A model generated the notes under the pieces. The model searched no databases and had not been told where the DNA came from. It saw only the letters and a list, made by a program, of their open reading frames with translations. Positions 21,128 to 30,504 of a DNA stretch of 64,000 nucleotides are shown one piece after another. Location of the stretch: assembly GCF_001659605.2 (NCBI RefSeq), contig NC_035164.2, positions 20,058,000-20,121,999 of the forward strand, in the 5' to 3' direction. Origin of the DNA: Manihot esculenta (taxonomy: Eukaryota; Streptophyta; Magnoliopsida; Malpighiales; Euphorbiaceae). Positions within the stretch are counted from its first letter, which is position 1; each line of letters begins with the position of its first letter. The position numbers and the translations under genes were made by a program.

Positions 21128-22120
21128 GGATCCTATTACAGTCTCAAACTAGTATAAAGTTTCAGTATATGATAAAGCTTGTTTTTAATGCCACGAATAA
21201 TGTGGTCGAATATGAGGTTGTGATCATGGCCCTGAGGATCATCAAGAAATTATATATACAAAAATCCATTGTTTTTAGTGACTCATAATTAGTTGTTATT
21301 TAGTGCTAGGGATAATTTAAAGTTCGAGAATCAAATCTTGTCAAATACGAGGAAAAGGTTCGGTCCCTTATAGAGAAAATCAAAGAAGGATAGGGGAGCT
21401 ACAAACTTTGCCATGTGGCTAGAGGCAACAAGGAAGAAGCGAATCTTTTGGCCAAAATGGTAGCGGTGAGAGAACAACACCTGACTCAACCATTTCAGTT
21501 CGAGGAATTACAAACTTAAGCAACAGAAGCGAAAGAGTCTTTTTCCATAGAAGAGTGGGAATCATGGATGACACTCGTATACAAATTTTTTATACAAGAT
21601 GACCTTTCAGCCGATGAGTTATCGGCCAAATAGGTAATAAGAAAGTACGCACTAAGTGATGGTTGGTTATACATGAGTCTTAACACAGCCATAGCTACGT
21701 GGTGTGTTACAGAGGAGGAAGGCTAAAAAATCCTAAAGGATATCCATAAAGGTGATTGCGAGAGCCATGAAGGAGCTCAGAAAATTGCCTGGAAAGCATT
21801 CAGGAAAGGGTACTACTAGCCAATGATAATGCAAGATGCAAAGTGGCTTGTCCAGAAGTGTCAAAAATGACAAGTATATGCGAACATTCCAGGACCCCAA
21901 GAGAAATGAAAGCGGCCATTGGAAGTCCCTGGTCTTTCTTTCACTTAGGGATAGACATCCTTGGCCCATTCCCTAAAGCATCCGGATTAAAGAAGTTTGT
22001 AATCGTGGCAGTATATCATTTTAACAAATGGGTAAAAGCTGAGATAGTACAACCCATCAATACCTAATAGGTGATTTCTTTCATTAGCAAAAACATATTC
22101 ACTCGATTCAGTGTCACATT
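21128..22120 (+). pseudogene. Continuation of Tat element T: archaeal-type RNase H end and integrase start
   Basis: After the second GGATC copy the sequence resumes with ATNNVVEYEVVIMALRIIKK and FSDS, the middle of the Tat second RNase H. The integrase zinc-binding region follows (HKGDCESHEGAQKIAW ... DAKWLVQKCQK, about 21745-21870), then the start of the catalytic core (IDILGPFPKASG, about 21949). Stops and frameshifts are frequent. Similarity fades after about 22120 and the rest of the catalytic core is not found. Confidence 0.8.
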
Positions 22121-23412
22121 CTAAAACCTATGGATAGAAATAGAGGAACTATTAGAGTAATTAGGAGGTGCTAGCTTAACATCGAGCTAATTAGGGGAGG
22201 TGCTAGTTTATCCATAGTCGCTTGATACACAATTCGCCTATAGGTAGAGTACTAAAAGTTGTGTTTAGAGGTTCAACTTGCATTTCATATAGAAATGCAA
22301 AGATAGAGTTAAAATAAGAATGACTAGTAATAGTATTTTAATATCTTTAAGCTGTAATAGCTGAATCATAGAAAGCTCATATAAGAAAACAGACATATCT
22401 CAAAATAAAGTATCTAATGTGATAAGCAGGTCGGAATCAAGTGACTATCGGGAGGTACTTAAGGGTTTTCCAATATGTTAGCTTGAGGTGCTTGTTAAAA
22501 CCGACTTGCTTATTTAAATGAAATGAACTTCTAAAGGTTAAAAGTATAAACTTAGTAGGTCAACTTATGAATCTTGAAAGTTTAAAAAATAAATTGAAAC
22601 ATGTGAAAAAGTTTGAATTTGTATGCAAATATATGCATATGATATGTTTTGTTATATTAAAAACAGATACTAAAACTGTGCTGGATAGAACCTAATTGGG
22701 CAGTTTGTAAAGAAAAATTCATAATTTAAGTTAGAAAGGTCAGAATTAGATGTAATATATCTTGTTAGAAAGTTAAGACATAAATAAAAGTTCATGAAAA
22801 AATGTGAGTCTAATTATGTCCATAAGACACTTAGAAATGTGACACAATCTCAGGTAGAAATAAACTTAAATCTAAATATTGACTTAGAAGGGATTGACAT
22901 GCTAGCTTTGCGGCCAAATTATGCACATGCTAGCTTGACGTGCCTGCTTTATGCAAGTGCTAGCTTAATAAACTAAAAATTTACGCGCATGTTCTTAATT
23001 AAATAGTAATATGTTTATGACTGAATATTTTATTCATGACTGAATATTTTATTCATGACTGAATATGGTCTATTACACACATATATATATGCTTTTAAGA
23101 ACTCGTTTTATCGACATGTTTGCTCATGAATGTATAATTCGACATGCTTACTTGTTTCAACATGTTAAACATCTATATGAATAATTTTAGTATAAATAAA
23201 TATTTAACATATAAATATACATTCTTGGCCTTAGGAAACCTCGATAAGAGTCATAGACAGAATAAGGGTATGGCATGCCATATACAGTTTAGTAGTACTA
23301 CACCCTAATGGGTTACAGAATATGATATTTTTGACACATCATGTGTGATATAGTTTTTCGAATTTTTACTTGACTATGAAATTCTTATCCTATTTTGGAT
23401 TTTTACTCAACA
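22121..23412. other. Unclassified AT-rich sequence between nests A and B
   Basis: No gene, LTR end or pol similarity is recognised. The word TGCTAGCTT or a close form recurs (near 22169, 22897, 22928 and 22958), as do GAGGTGCTTG-like phrases. It contains one small tandem repeat (23017-23068). It may be a decayed element or the host background into which E4 inserted. Confidence 0.4.
23017..23068. repeat. 19-bp tandem repeat
   Basis: The unit ATGACTGAATATTTTATTC occurs two and three-quarter times head to tail. Confidence 0.9.
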
Positions 23413-23417
23413 ATAAG

Positions 23418-24979
23418 TGATAGAGCATAATTTAGACCATATTATCATGATATTATTGATGTTCATTTACACTTTTTCTGCCTAATTTTGTGATTTTGAT
23501 CTTATTCTGTAGAAAATGGTGTAAAGAGACAATTTGGTGAAAATGCCCCTAAAACTGCCTAAAATGGAGCAAAGAAGAGCAAGCATGCCAAGTGCAACTG
23601 AAAGGAGCCAAATAAGGAAAGTAATTTGAAATTCAAATTTCAAATCTTTAAGAGAATTCAAAATTCAAAATCAAGATTCAGCTCATTAAGGAGAGTGCTA
23701 AATAAGGAAAGTGCAGTCAACAGAGCAATTGGAAATTCAAGATCTCCAAGAATCCTTTTCCTTATTGAAGAAGCCAAATCTTTAGAAGATGCACATTCAA
23801 ATTTGAAATTCAAATTCAGCTTGTCAAAGAAGTCAAAGAAGTCACACATGCCACCTCAAGTCTTGCACATTCAAAATTCAAAATTCAAAAGGAGGCTCCA
23901 CCTCATTAATGTACAAGATATGGGCGGCATGGACACAATATAGGCAGCCAAGAGCTCAACTTGGGCAGCAAGGAAGGCTAGGGCAGCATCTTAAATCCTA
24001 TTTAAAGACAAGGTAAGGAGCTGGCCATCTCTCCTCTCCCACGCATTCTCCAAGCTTGGCCGGCGCTCCATCACTCCACCTCTCCATCTTCGGTTCTTCT
24101 TGTCTTCTTCTTCTTTTCTTTTATTTTTTGTTTTGGTTCATCCATGAGTGGCTTAAACCTTTTATTCTAGTTGAAGATTAGGTGATACTTTGGTTGTTTT
24201 ATGGATTGTGAGATCTGAACATAAGTTGTTTATCTTTTCGTTATTCAATATTTATGCAATTTCATGCTTGATTCCATTATTGCTTTGTTATTATGATCAA
24301 TGTGGCCACTTGATTCTTGATTGCAAGGTAATATATTGTTAGTTTGAATAATTTTGAGTCCGTAATTGCTTGGATTGTTCAAACACAAGAACACTTGGTG
24401 TAAAAACTAAGGAAGTTGTATAATCTAGCAATATCACCATGCGTTTGGGTAGCTAGGATTAGATCTATCTATTTCTTAATGCAGTTGACAGTTGTTTTGA
24501 TGCCTAAGGCCCAAGGACGTTCCTTGGCAACTTGTTGATTAGTGATTGATTAGAGGACGTTTCCCAATTAATTTATGATTAAGGAGAGACATGGTGGTGA
24601 GAAGCGTCTTTCATCTCCATAACTAATTTATTGAATCGAACCTAAGAACTTAAGTATCAATGATCAATCCCAACAACTGAAGTGGATCCAATTCTTCAAC
24701 TAGATCTTTCTCATTATTGAAATCTCTTATTTTTATTATTCGCTTTCTTTTATTGCTTTCAGGTATAGATCAATTCAATCAATCACAAACCCCCCCCCCT
24801 TTTTACTTCACTTGCACTTTATTTTTATTTTGCTTTCAGTTAATTCTCTTGGTCTTGACAAGGAAGATAGGTAAGTTTTCAGTTCCCTGTGGATTCGATC
24901 CTTTCACCACTATCTGCAGTTGTAATATTGTTGATAACCAAAAAGGTTATTTTTGACCGGCTTCGACAACCGCAAGTCA
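23418..24979 (+). repeat. 5' LTR of E4
   Basis: This 1562-bp LTR begins TGATAGAGC and ends AAGTCA. It contains AAATTCAAAATTCAA words in U3, a TATA-like CTATTTAAAGAC near 24000, and the terminal blocks shared with E5 and E6. Confidence 0.93.
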
Positions 24980-24984
24980 AAAAT

Positions 24985-24997
24985 TGGCGCCGTTGCC
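24985..24997 (+). other. Primer binding site of E4 (tRNA-Asp type)
   Basis: TGGCGCCGTTGCC is a perfect complement of the plant tRNA-Asp 3' end over 13 bases and lies five bases after the LTR. Confidence 0.9.
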
Positions 24998-25030
24998 AGG
25001 AAATTGATTTAACTGATTTATTTTTCTTTC

Positions 25031-26167
25031 ATGACTAGATCTGGACACAAGGAGACTCTGCCTTACGATCCAGAAATTGAGCGCACAATCAAGAGATTAG
25101 GGAAGCAAGCAACTCGGCTTTGGAAGACAATTGAAGCTGAACCTGCGCAAGAAGAGCACCTCAACGCAGATCAACCATCAGAATCATCTGAATCGCACCA
25201 TCAAGCCACTGAGATGGCTGAACACATGGCACAACCTGCTGCCCATGCTGGACATGCTGTCCATGATAAATTAATACAAGAAAATCCAGCCATGAGGGCC
25301 CCAATGCCAAGAGAAAGAACCATGAGAGAGTTGGTAGCACCTATAGGTGATCAAGCACCTCTTTGCATCACTTACCCACCTCTGACAATTCCCTTTGAAC
25401 TGAAAACAGGTTTGATTCATCTACTCTCTAAATTTAGAGGATTAGAGAATGAAAATCCACACAAGCACTTAAAAGAATTTAACATTGTCTGTTCATCCAT
25501 GAGGCCGCAAGGCATAACTGAAGAACATGTTAAATTGAAAGCTTTTCCTTTTTCACTTGATGATTATGCTAAGGATTGGTTATTTTACTTACCACCTGGA
25601 TCTATCACTTCGTGGGATGATATGGTAATAGCCTTTCTGAACAAATACTTCCCAACTTCTAAAGCCATTGGCATAAGGAGAGAGATCAGTAGCATTAGGC
25701 AAAAACAATCTGAGGATTTATATGACTATTGGGAAAGGTTCAAAAGATTGTGTATAGGTTGTCCTCAACATGATATCTCAGACAAGTCACTCATAGAATT
25801 CTTCTATGGAGGTTTGCTACCAACTGAAAGGAGATTTATTGATGTGGCATGTGGAGGTTTCATTGCAGATAAAACACCTAGGGAGATGAGAGAGTTGATC
25901 TCAACACTTGCAGCCTCATCTAGGCAATATGGAGAAGAAAAGCAACTACAGAGAGGAGCCAATGAGGTAAGTACATCTGTTCTAGCCTCTCAGATTTCTG
26001 AACTGACCTCTGTTATGAAAAATTTTATCATAGGTCAAGCTCAACAGGCTCAGACACCTCAGCCACCTAGGCCATATGGGATTTGTGCATAAGTAGGACA
26101 CCCAACTGATCAATGTCCTACTCTCTAAGAAGATAGCCAGCAAATGAATGCCATTGGAGGATATAAT
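25031..26167 (+). pseudogene. Gag of E4, first piece
   Basis: The start MTRSGHKETLPYDPEIERTI is 34 bases after the primer site. The capsid-like domain is intact to residue 353 (for example DDYAKDWLFYLPPGS and DKSLIEFFYGGLL). A TAA at 26090-26092 then falls inside the zinc knuckle, and another stop follows near 26127 where E5 has CAA. The gene is cut at 26167 by solo LTR S2. Gag would package the RNA of the element; this copy cannot make full-length protein. Confidence 0.88.
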
Positions 26168-26770
26168 TGTAACGACCTAAAATCGGACCGCTACCGGCGC
26201 TAGGATCCGGGTCGACTTAAGGTCGCCGAGACCCGTAGCAAGCTTAACATCCTACCTGTCATACCTGATAATCCCATACATGATCATACATTTACATAAA
26301 ATTTTAAACTTTTTCATTCACCAAGCTTAACCTGTGCATGCACCATAACCATAACATAAACCCCACACAAGAGCCCTCATCAAATGCTCTAGTGGGACAT
26401 CATATCATACATGTCAAGCTGGTTTCATAACTCATAAAAAACATTATTAAAACCTTTACGATCATGTAGAAAAAGGGTATTAACCATAAACTAGGGCCAA
26501 GCACAATTCTATCCTCAATACAATACTGTATCATATCTTACATTATATTACATTATCTTTCATGTCCACAACTAACTATTACTGTAATACCCGGCTAGAA
26601 TCCGGCACCAGAATTCCTGTCGTCCGGTGGAATCCGGGGTGTCGAAATTCTATAGGAGGGTAGGATTTATGTTTTCCTACAGTGTTATGATGTATGTTAA
26701 GGGTTTTAGTTAAATGGATTTGAGTTGGGTTGAGGTTGGAAGAGAAAAGTCTATGGAGACTTTTGCCAAG

Positions 26771-26881
26771 TTCGGCCGCCGAAGGTAAGTTCGGCCGCCG
26801 AAAGTGCCCAATGTTCGGCTTCCGCAGTTCAGGTTCGGCCCCCGAATGTTGCATGGTTTTGCATGCGATTCGGCAGCCGAA
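26771..26881. repeat. Palindrome cluster, upstream group of E2 5' LTR
   Basis: Perfect copies lie at 26771-26783 and 26790-26802 (19 bp apart), with variants near 26814, 26834 and 26869. The 3' LTR has the same set at 34289-34399. Confidence 0.9.
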
Positions 26882-27134
26882 GCTGAGTTGCTCAGCCAGC
26901 TCTTGTGCAATCCTTAGTCAGCATTTTGGACAGGTGTTGGCTCCAAACCCTGTCCAGAAGATTAGCCACGTCTCCCATGCTTTATTTGCAAGCCCAGCTC
27001 ATGCAGAGTGTGTGTTGGTTTTCAACAGTGTTTGAAGGTTTTGAAGTGAAAAAGCTTAGGTTAGAGTGTTTATGAGTTTGAAGAGAAGTTGATCCATTTC
27101 CTTTGGTCAGATCGTTCATCTTCGTGTTTACAAG

Positions 27135-27142
27135 AGGTAAGT
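27135..27142 (+). promoter_or_regulatory. Putative splice donor in E2 5' LTR
   Basis: AG|GTAAGT (intron would begin at 27137) lies after GTTTACAAG. The site and the sequence before it (ATCGTTCATCTTC) are shared with S1; the donor itself is shared with M1, S2 and E3. Confidence 0.5.
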
Positions 27143-27420
27143 GAAGATCTTGAACATGTTTTACTGTTTTATAGAAGTTTTATGAAGGTTTGGGTAGAGA
27201 TGCATGCTTAGGTGACAAAGGGTGTTTTTTGATAGTTTAGCTTGTAAGCATGATTATGTGTTATGTTTGCTGTGTTTGTTGGGGTTTTTAGGTAGTTTTG
27301 GACCCCTTTGTACATATACATGACTATATGTGTGTTGAGGAGTTGAGTGTGCATGTTTGAGAGATTGAAAGGATGGAGAAGCTTGTTTGCCGTCGGGGCT
27401 GAGTTCTGGATGAACTCAGG

Positions 27421-27697
27421 TTCGGCAGCCGAAGGTTCATTCGACCGCCGAACCTCTTGCATGGTGGCTTAGGCTGCCACAGCTTGCCCCCGCGAGTTTT
27501 GCATGTTTGGTTCTGTTTGGGGGATACGGCCGCCGAAGGTGCCGCCGAAGGTTAGAGACTTTCGTCTCTGGAATGCCTTTTGGCCCCCGAAACTTGCCCC
27601 CGAAAGGGTTCGGCCGCCGAAGCTTGAGATTCGGCCGCCGAAGGTGCTTGAGTTTCGTCTCTGGAGAAGACTTTCGGCTGCCGAACCTGCCGCCGAA
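27421..27697. repeat. Palindrome cluster, downstream group of E2 5' LTR
   Basis: About eight copies, near copies and half sites lie here, interleaved with TTTCGTCTCTGGA. The 3' LTR counterpart is 34939-35215. Several of the differences between the two LTRs fall in this cluster and are C/T or G/A changes. Confidence 0.88.
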
Positions 27698-28086
27698 AGT
27701 GTTCTGTCCAGCTTTCCTTTGCATGCCTTGCATGAGGTTTAGAGTGAGTTTAAGGGGAGTCTTGGGAAGTTTAATAGAGTTGGTCAGCAGTTAGTTTGGT
27801 CCCTCATTTGAGTTTATCTGTACCTATATAGACCAGAGGAACCAGAGAGAGCAGCAATGAGTACTGCCCAGCGTTTTCAGAGCCTGCAGAGTCAGTCAGT
27901 CCAGTTAGCCAGAGGTGAGTGGAACTAAACTTAACTCTTTTAACTTGCACAATGGAATGTTTTAGCATATCCCATGCATCATGATTTTGCCATAGGTTGA
28001 TTACATTAGTATTCACGAATATGTTGCATTGCATCGTTATTTGTTGATGTGGGTAAATGCTGAATGATCCCATAGTCGCAGACAGG

Positions 28087-28196
28087 AAGTCCAGGAGCCT
28101 TTGACTACGCCCTGGCAGGTATAGCAAGTCCAGGAGCCTTTGACTACGCCCTGGCAGGTATAGCAAAGTCCAGGAGCCTTTGACTACGCCCTGGCA
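28087..28196 (+). repeat. LTR minisatellite of E2, three units
   Basis: A unit of about 39 bp (AGTCCAGGAGCCTTTGACTA then CGCCCTGGCAGGTATAGC) is repeated three times with almost no divergence. It is duplicated in the 3' LTR at 35604-35714. Confidence 0.92.
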
Positions 28197-28673
28197 ATGG
28201 TAAGTACAGAGGTGTTATATACACATATACATATATGACAGGAAGACCAGGTGCTCGATTCTACGCCCTGGCACAGAGTTACTGGGACTATGTGGTGACA
28301 GGTTTACTCTTGATGTGGTTTGTCTGTGTTATGACGCATTCCATGAGAGCATGTTTTACTGAGATGTTTTACTGTTCTACTCACTGGGCTATAGAGCTCA
28401 TCCCACTCCCTTAACCCCAGTTTTGCAGGTTCAGTGTACAGTGTACAGGGACAGTCCAGCAGGGTACAGAAAGAGTAAAGAGATTTGTAATAGCTTAGAG
28501 TGGACATGTAACATTAAAGAGCTGTAATAGTTGTGTCTAAAGGTAGAAATGTGCTTGACTTAGTGTTGTATGTGTTGTACATGATCTGGATATGTATATA
28601 TGTTTAACTGTATGTGAAAAACCAGGCTTAACAGGTATGAGTTAACCCATCTAGAGCAAGCTCTAGTCAGGGG

Positions 28674-28728
28674 TACAGAGTACAAAGTACAGAGTACAGA
28701 GTACAGAGTACAGAGTACAGAGATAGTG
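28674..28728 (+). repeat. GTACAGA heptamer microsatellite
   Basis: About seven GTACAGA units lie in the U5 side of the 5' LTR. The 3' LTR copy (36188-36240) has one unit changed. Confidence 0.9.
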
Positions 28729-28908
28729 CATGCACAGGTTAAGCCTTGGTACAGAGAAAAGAATTTTTATTTTTCACAGAAAATGTATGATCATGTATGA
28801 GTTTTACAGGTACACAGAGAGTATAGCAGGCTTGCTACGGGTTCTGGCGGCCTTAAGCCGATCTGAATCCTAGCGCCGGTGACGATCCATTTTGGGGTCG
28901 TTACAGAT

Positions 28909-28920
28909 TGGTATCAGAGC
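28909..28920 (+). other. Primer binding site of E2 (tRNA-iMet)
   Basis: TGGTATCAGAGC is a perfect initiator-methionine tRNA complement and lies three bases after the LTR. Confidence 0.95.
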
Positions 28921-29102
28921 CCTAGGTTCACATGATCGGACCTATAGAGACAGTGTCGGGCTCATAGAGGTTAGAAGTGGTCAAGCACAAAAGGAAATCA
29001 TGTCCACTAGGATAGGGTGTTGAGTCCTATCTGTTTCATGCGATGAGTTATGCATGCGCCTTATTGCTATGTGTTGTTTATGTGCTAAAGTGATATGTTA
29101 TG

Positions 29103-29115
29103 TGTTGTTTTCCAG
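29103..29115 (+). promoter_or_regulatory. Putative splice acceptor before E2 gag
   Basis: A pyrimidine-rich run ending in TTTTCCAG lies nine bases before the gag ATG. M1 and E3 have a pyrimidine-rich run ending TTTCAG at the same place, although the neighbouring bases differ. Confidence 0.45.
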
Positions 29116-29124
29116 AGAGTAAAG

Positions 29125-30504
29125 ATGAGAGGAACTCGTCGATCAGCTCGATTGACTGGAGTCCCACCAGAGAATGAGAGACCAGCTGCTCGTCCTCCTG
29201 CATTGCCAAGGGCAAGGTCTCAGAGATCTAGCAGGGAAGGTACGTCAATAGACCCTAGAAGGTCTGTAGACGAGAGCAGAAGAGGAACAGTTAGGGGAGA
29301 AAGATCAGAGGAAAGGAGGGAAGCTATGGAGATTGATCAGTCTAGAGATGACAGCATGGGTATAGGCAGATTTGAGGAAGGTATGGGAGAGTCGCAGGGA
29401 GGTGCGCAGACCTCAGGTTTTGGCTATTCAGAGTATCCGATGGGAGGTATGTCGGAGTACTCTAGTTTTATGCCATATCCTTCTTACATGCCATATATGC
29501 CTTATCCTCCGTACTATCCACCATATCCTATGTATCCACCATCCCCTACCCATCCAAGTGCAGCACACTCAGAGCCAAATGACCCAGTACCACCATCCGA
29601 ACCAGTAGCCCCTGTTGTTGACAGACATCAACCTAGCTCATCTGGAGGTAAAGTACAAATGACGGAGTACTTGAAATTGGATGCTCCTAAATACAACACG
29701 GGAGATGATCCATTTGATTACCTCAGAGCAGTTAGGATGATAACCAGTGAATTGGGAGCAGATGATAGGAGAGCCATTGAGATGGCAGGTTTCACATTAA
29801 AATGCAAGAAAGCCAGAGAATGGTTTAAGAATTATGTGGAACCCAGAATGGACAGCATGTCATGGGGAGAGTTCGCCAATGAATTTGCAGGGTGGGCTTT
29901 TCCTGACAGTTCTCGGGAGATGAAAGTAATAGAGTTTGAACAGTTGAGACAGACAGATGAGATGAGTGTTGATGAATTCACAGATAAGTTCCTGGATTTG
30001 CTTCAGTACGTGGGTCAAGCCTATGAGACTGATCAGAAGAAGGCAAGGAGATATACTATGAGATTGCATCCCAGGTATGCTTCCTTGATTCTTCCAGCCG
30101 AAAAGGAGAGTTTCCACACTATAGTGGACGCAGCCAGGAAAATGGAAGCTAGTGCCAATATTCAGAAACAGTCAAAGGCACAGGCTTCGGGTTCTAAAGC
30201 CCTTACTTCAGGCAGCAAGAGATGGGATAGAGCAAAAGGAACAAAGAGTAAGTTCTGGAGTAAAGTCAAGTCAGGTCTGGGAATAGGTAGTGGCTCAAGC
30301 TCTGGCACAGCTCCAGTCTGCAGAAGATGCGGAAAACCACATGGAGGAGTTTGTCAGTTGGGATCTACAGCTTGTTTTCGCTGTGGACAGGAAGGGCATA
30401 TTGCTCGGAATTGTCCTCAGGTGACATTTGCACCATCCCAGCAGATGAGTTCAGGCAGTGTGGTACAGCCAGTTGTTCAGCCAGCAGCTCCAGTCATGCC
30501 TTAG
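29125..30504 (+). CDS. Gag of E2
   Basis: The protein has 459 residues. The start is placed at 29125 (MRGTRRSARLTG) rather than the upstream in-frame ATG at 29095, because homologous gag in M1 begins at this conserved peptide and a likely splice acceptor lies between. Order of parts: an Arg/Ser-rich N-terminus, a Tyr/Pro-rich tract (about residues 105-160), the Retrotrans_gag capsid domain (about 175-330), a Lys/Ser linker, and a zinc knuckle CFRCGQEGHIARNC (residues 417-430, CX2CX4HX4C) for RNA packaging. It ends at a TAG (30502-30504) that is a CAG in E3. Pol continues in the same frame directly after. Confidence 0.92.
   Translation: MRGTRRSARLTGVPPENERPAARPPALPRARSQRSSREGTSIDPRRSVDESRRGTVRGERSEERREAMEIDQSRDDSMGIGRFEEGMGESQGGAQTSGFGYSEYPMGGMSEYSSFMPYPSYMPYMPYPPYYPPYPMYPPSPTHPSAAHSEPNDPVPPSEPVAPVVDRHQPSSSGGKVQMTEYLKLDAPKYNTGDDPFDYLRAVRMITSELGADDRRAIEMAGFTLKCKKAREWFKNYVEPRMDSMSWGEFANEFAGWAFPDSSREMKVIEFEQLRQTDEMSVDEFTDKFLDLLQYVGQAYETDQKKARRYTMRLHPRYASLILPAEKESFHTIVDAARKMEASANIQKQSKAQASGSKALTSGSKRWDRAKGTKSKFWSKVKSGLGIGSGSSSGTAPVCRRCGKPHGGVCQLGSTACFRCGQEGHIARNCPQVTFAPSQQMSSGSVVQPVVQPAAPVMP

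Larger units (their letters stand above)
26583..28905 (+). repeat. 5' LTR of E2
   Basis: This 2323-bp LTR runs TGTAATACCC to GTTACA. In order it holds a palindrome group (26771-26881), a splice-donor consensus (27135-27142), a second palindrome group (27421-27697), a threefold minisatellite (28087-28196) and a GTACAGA microsatellite (28674-28728). Confidence 0.95.

Noticed and set aside
29095..29124. Upstream in-frame ATG as start of E2 gag
   Set aside because: The ten extra codons are not conserved in M1 or E3 and lie across a likely splice acceptor; MRGTRRS at 29125 is the shared start.
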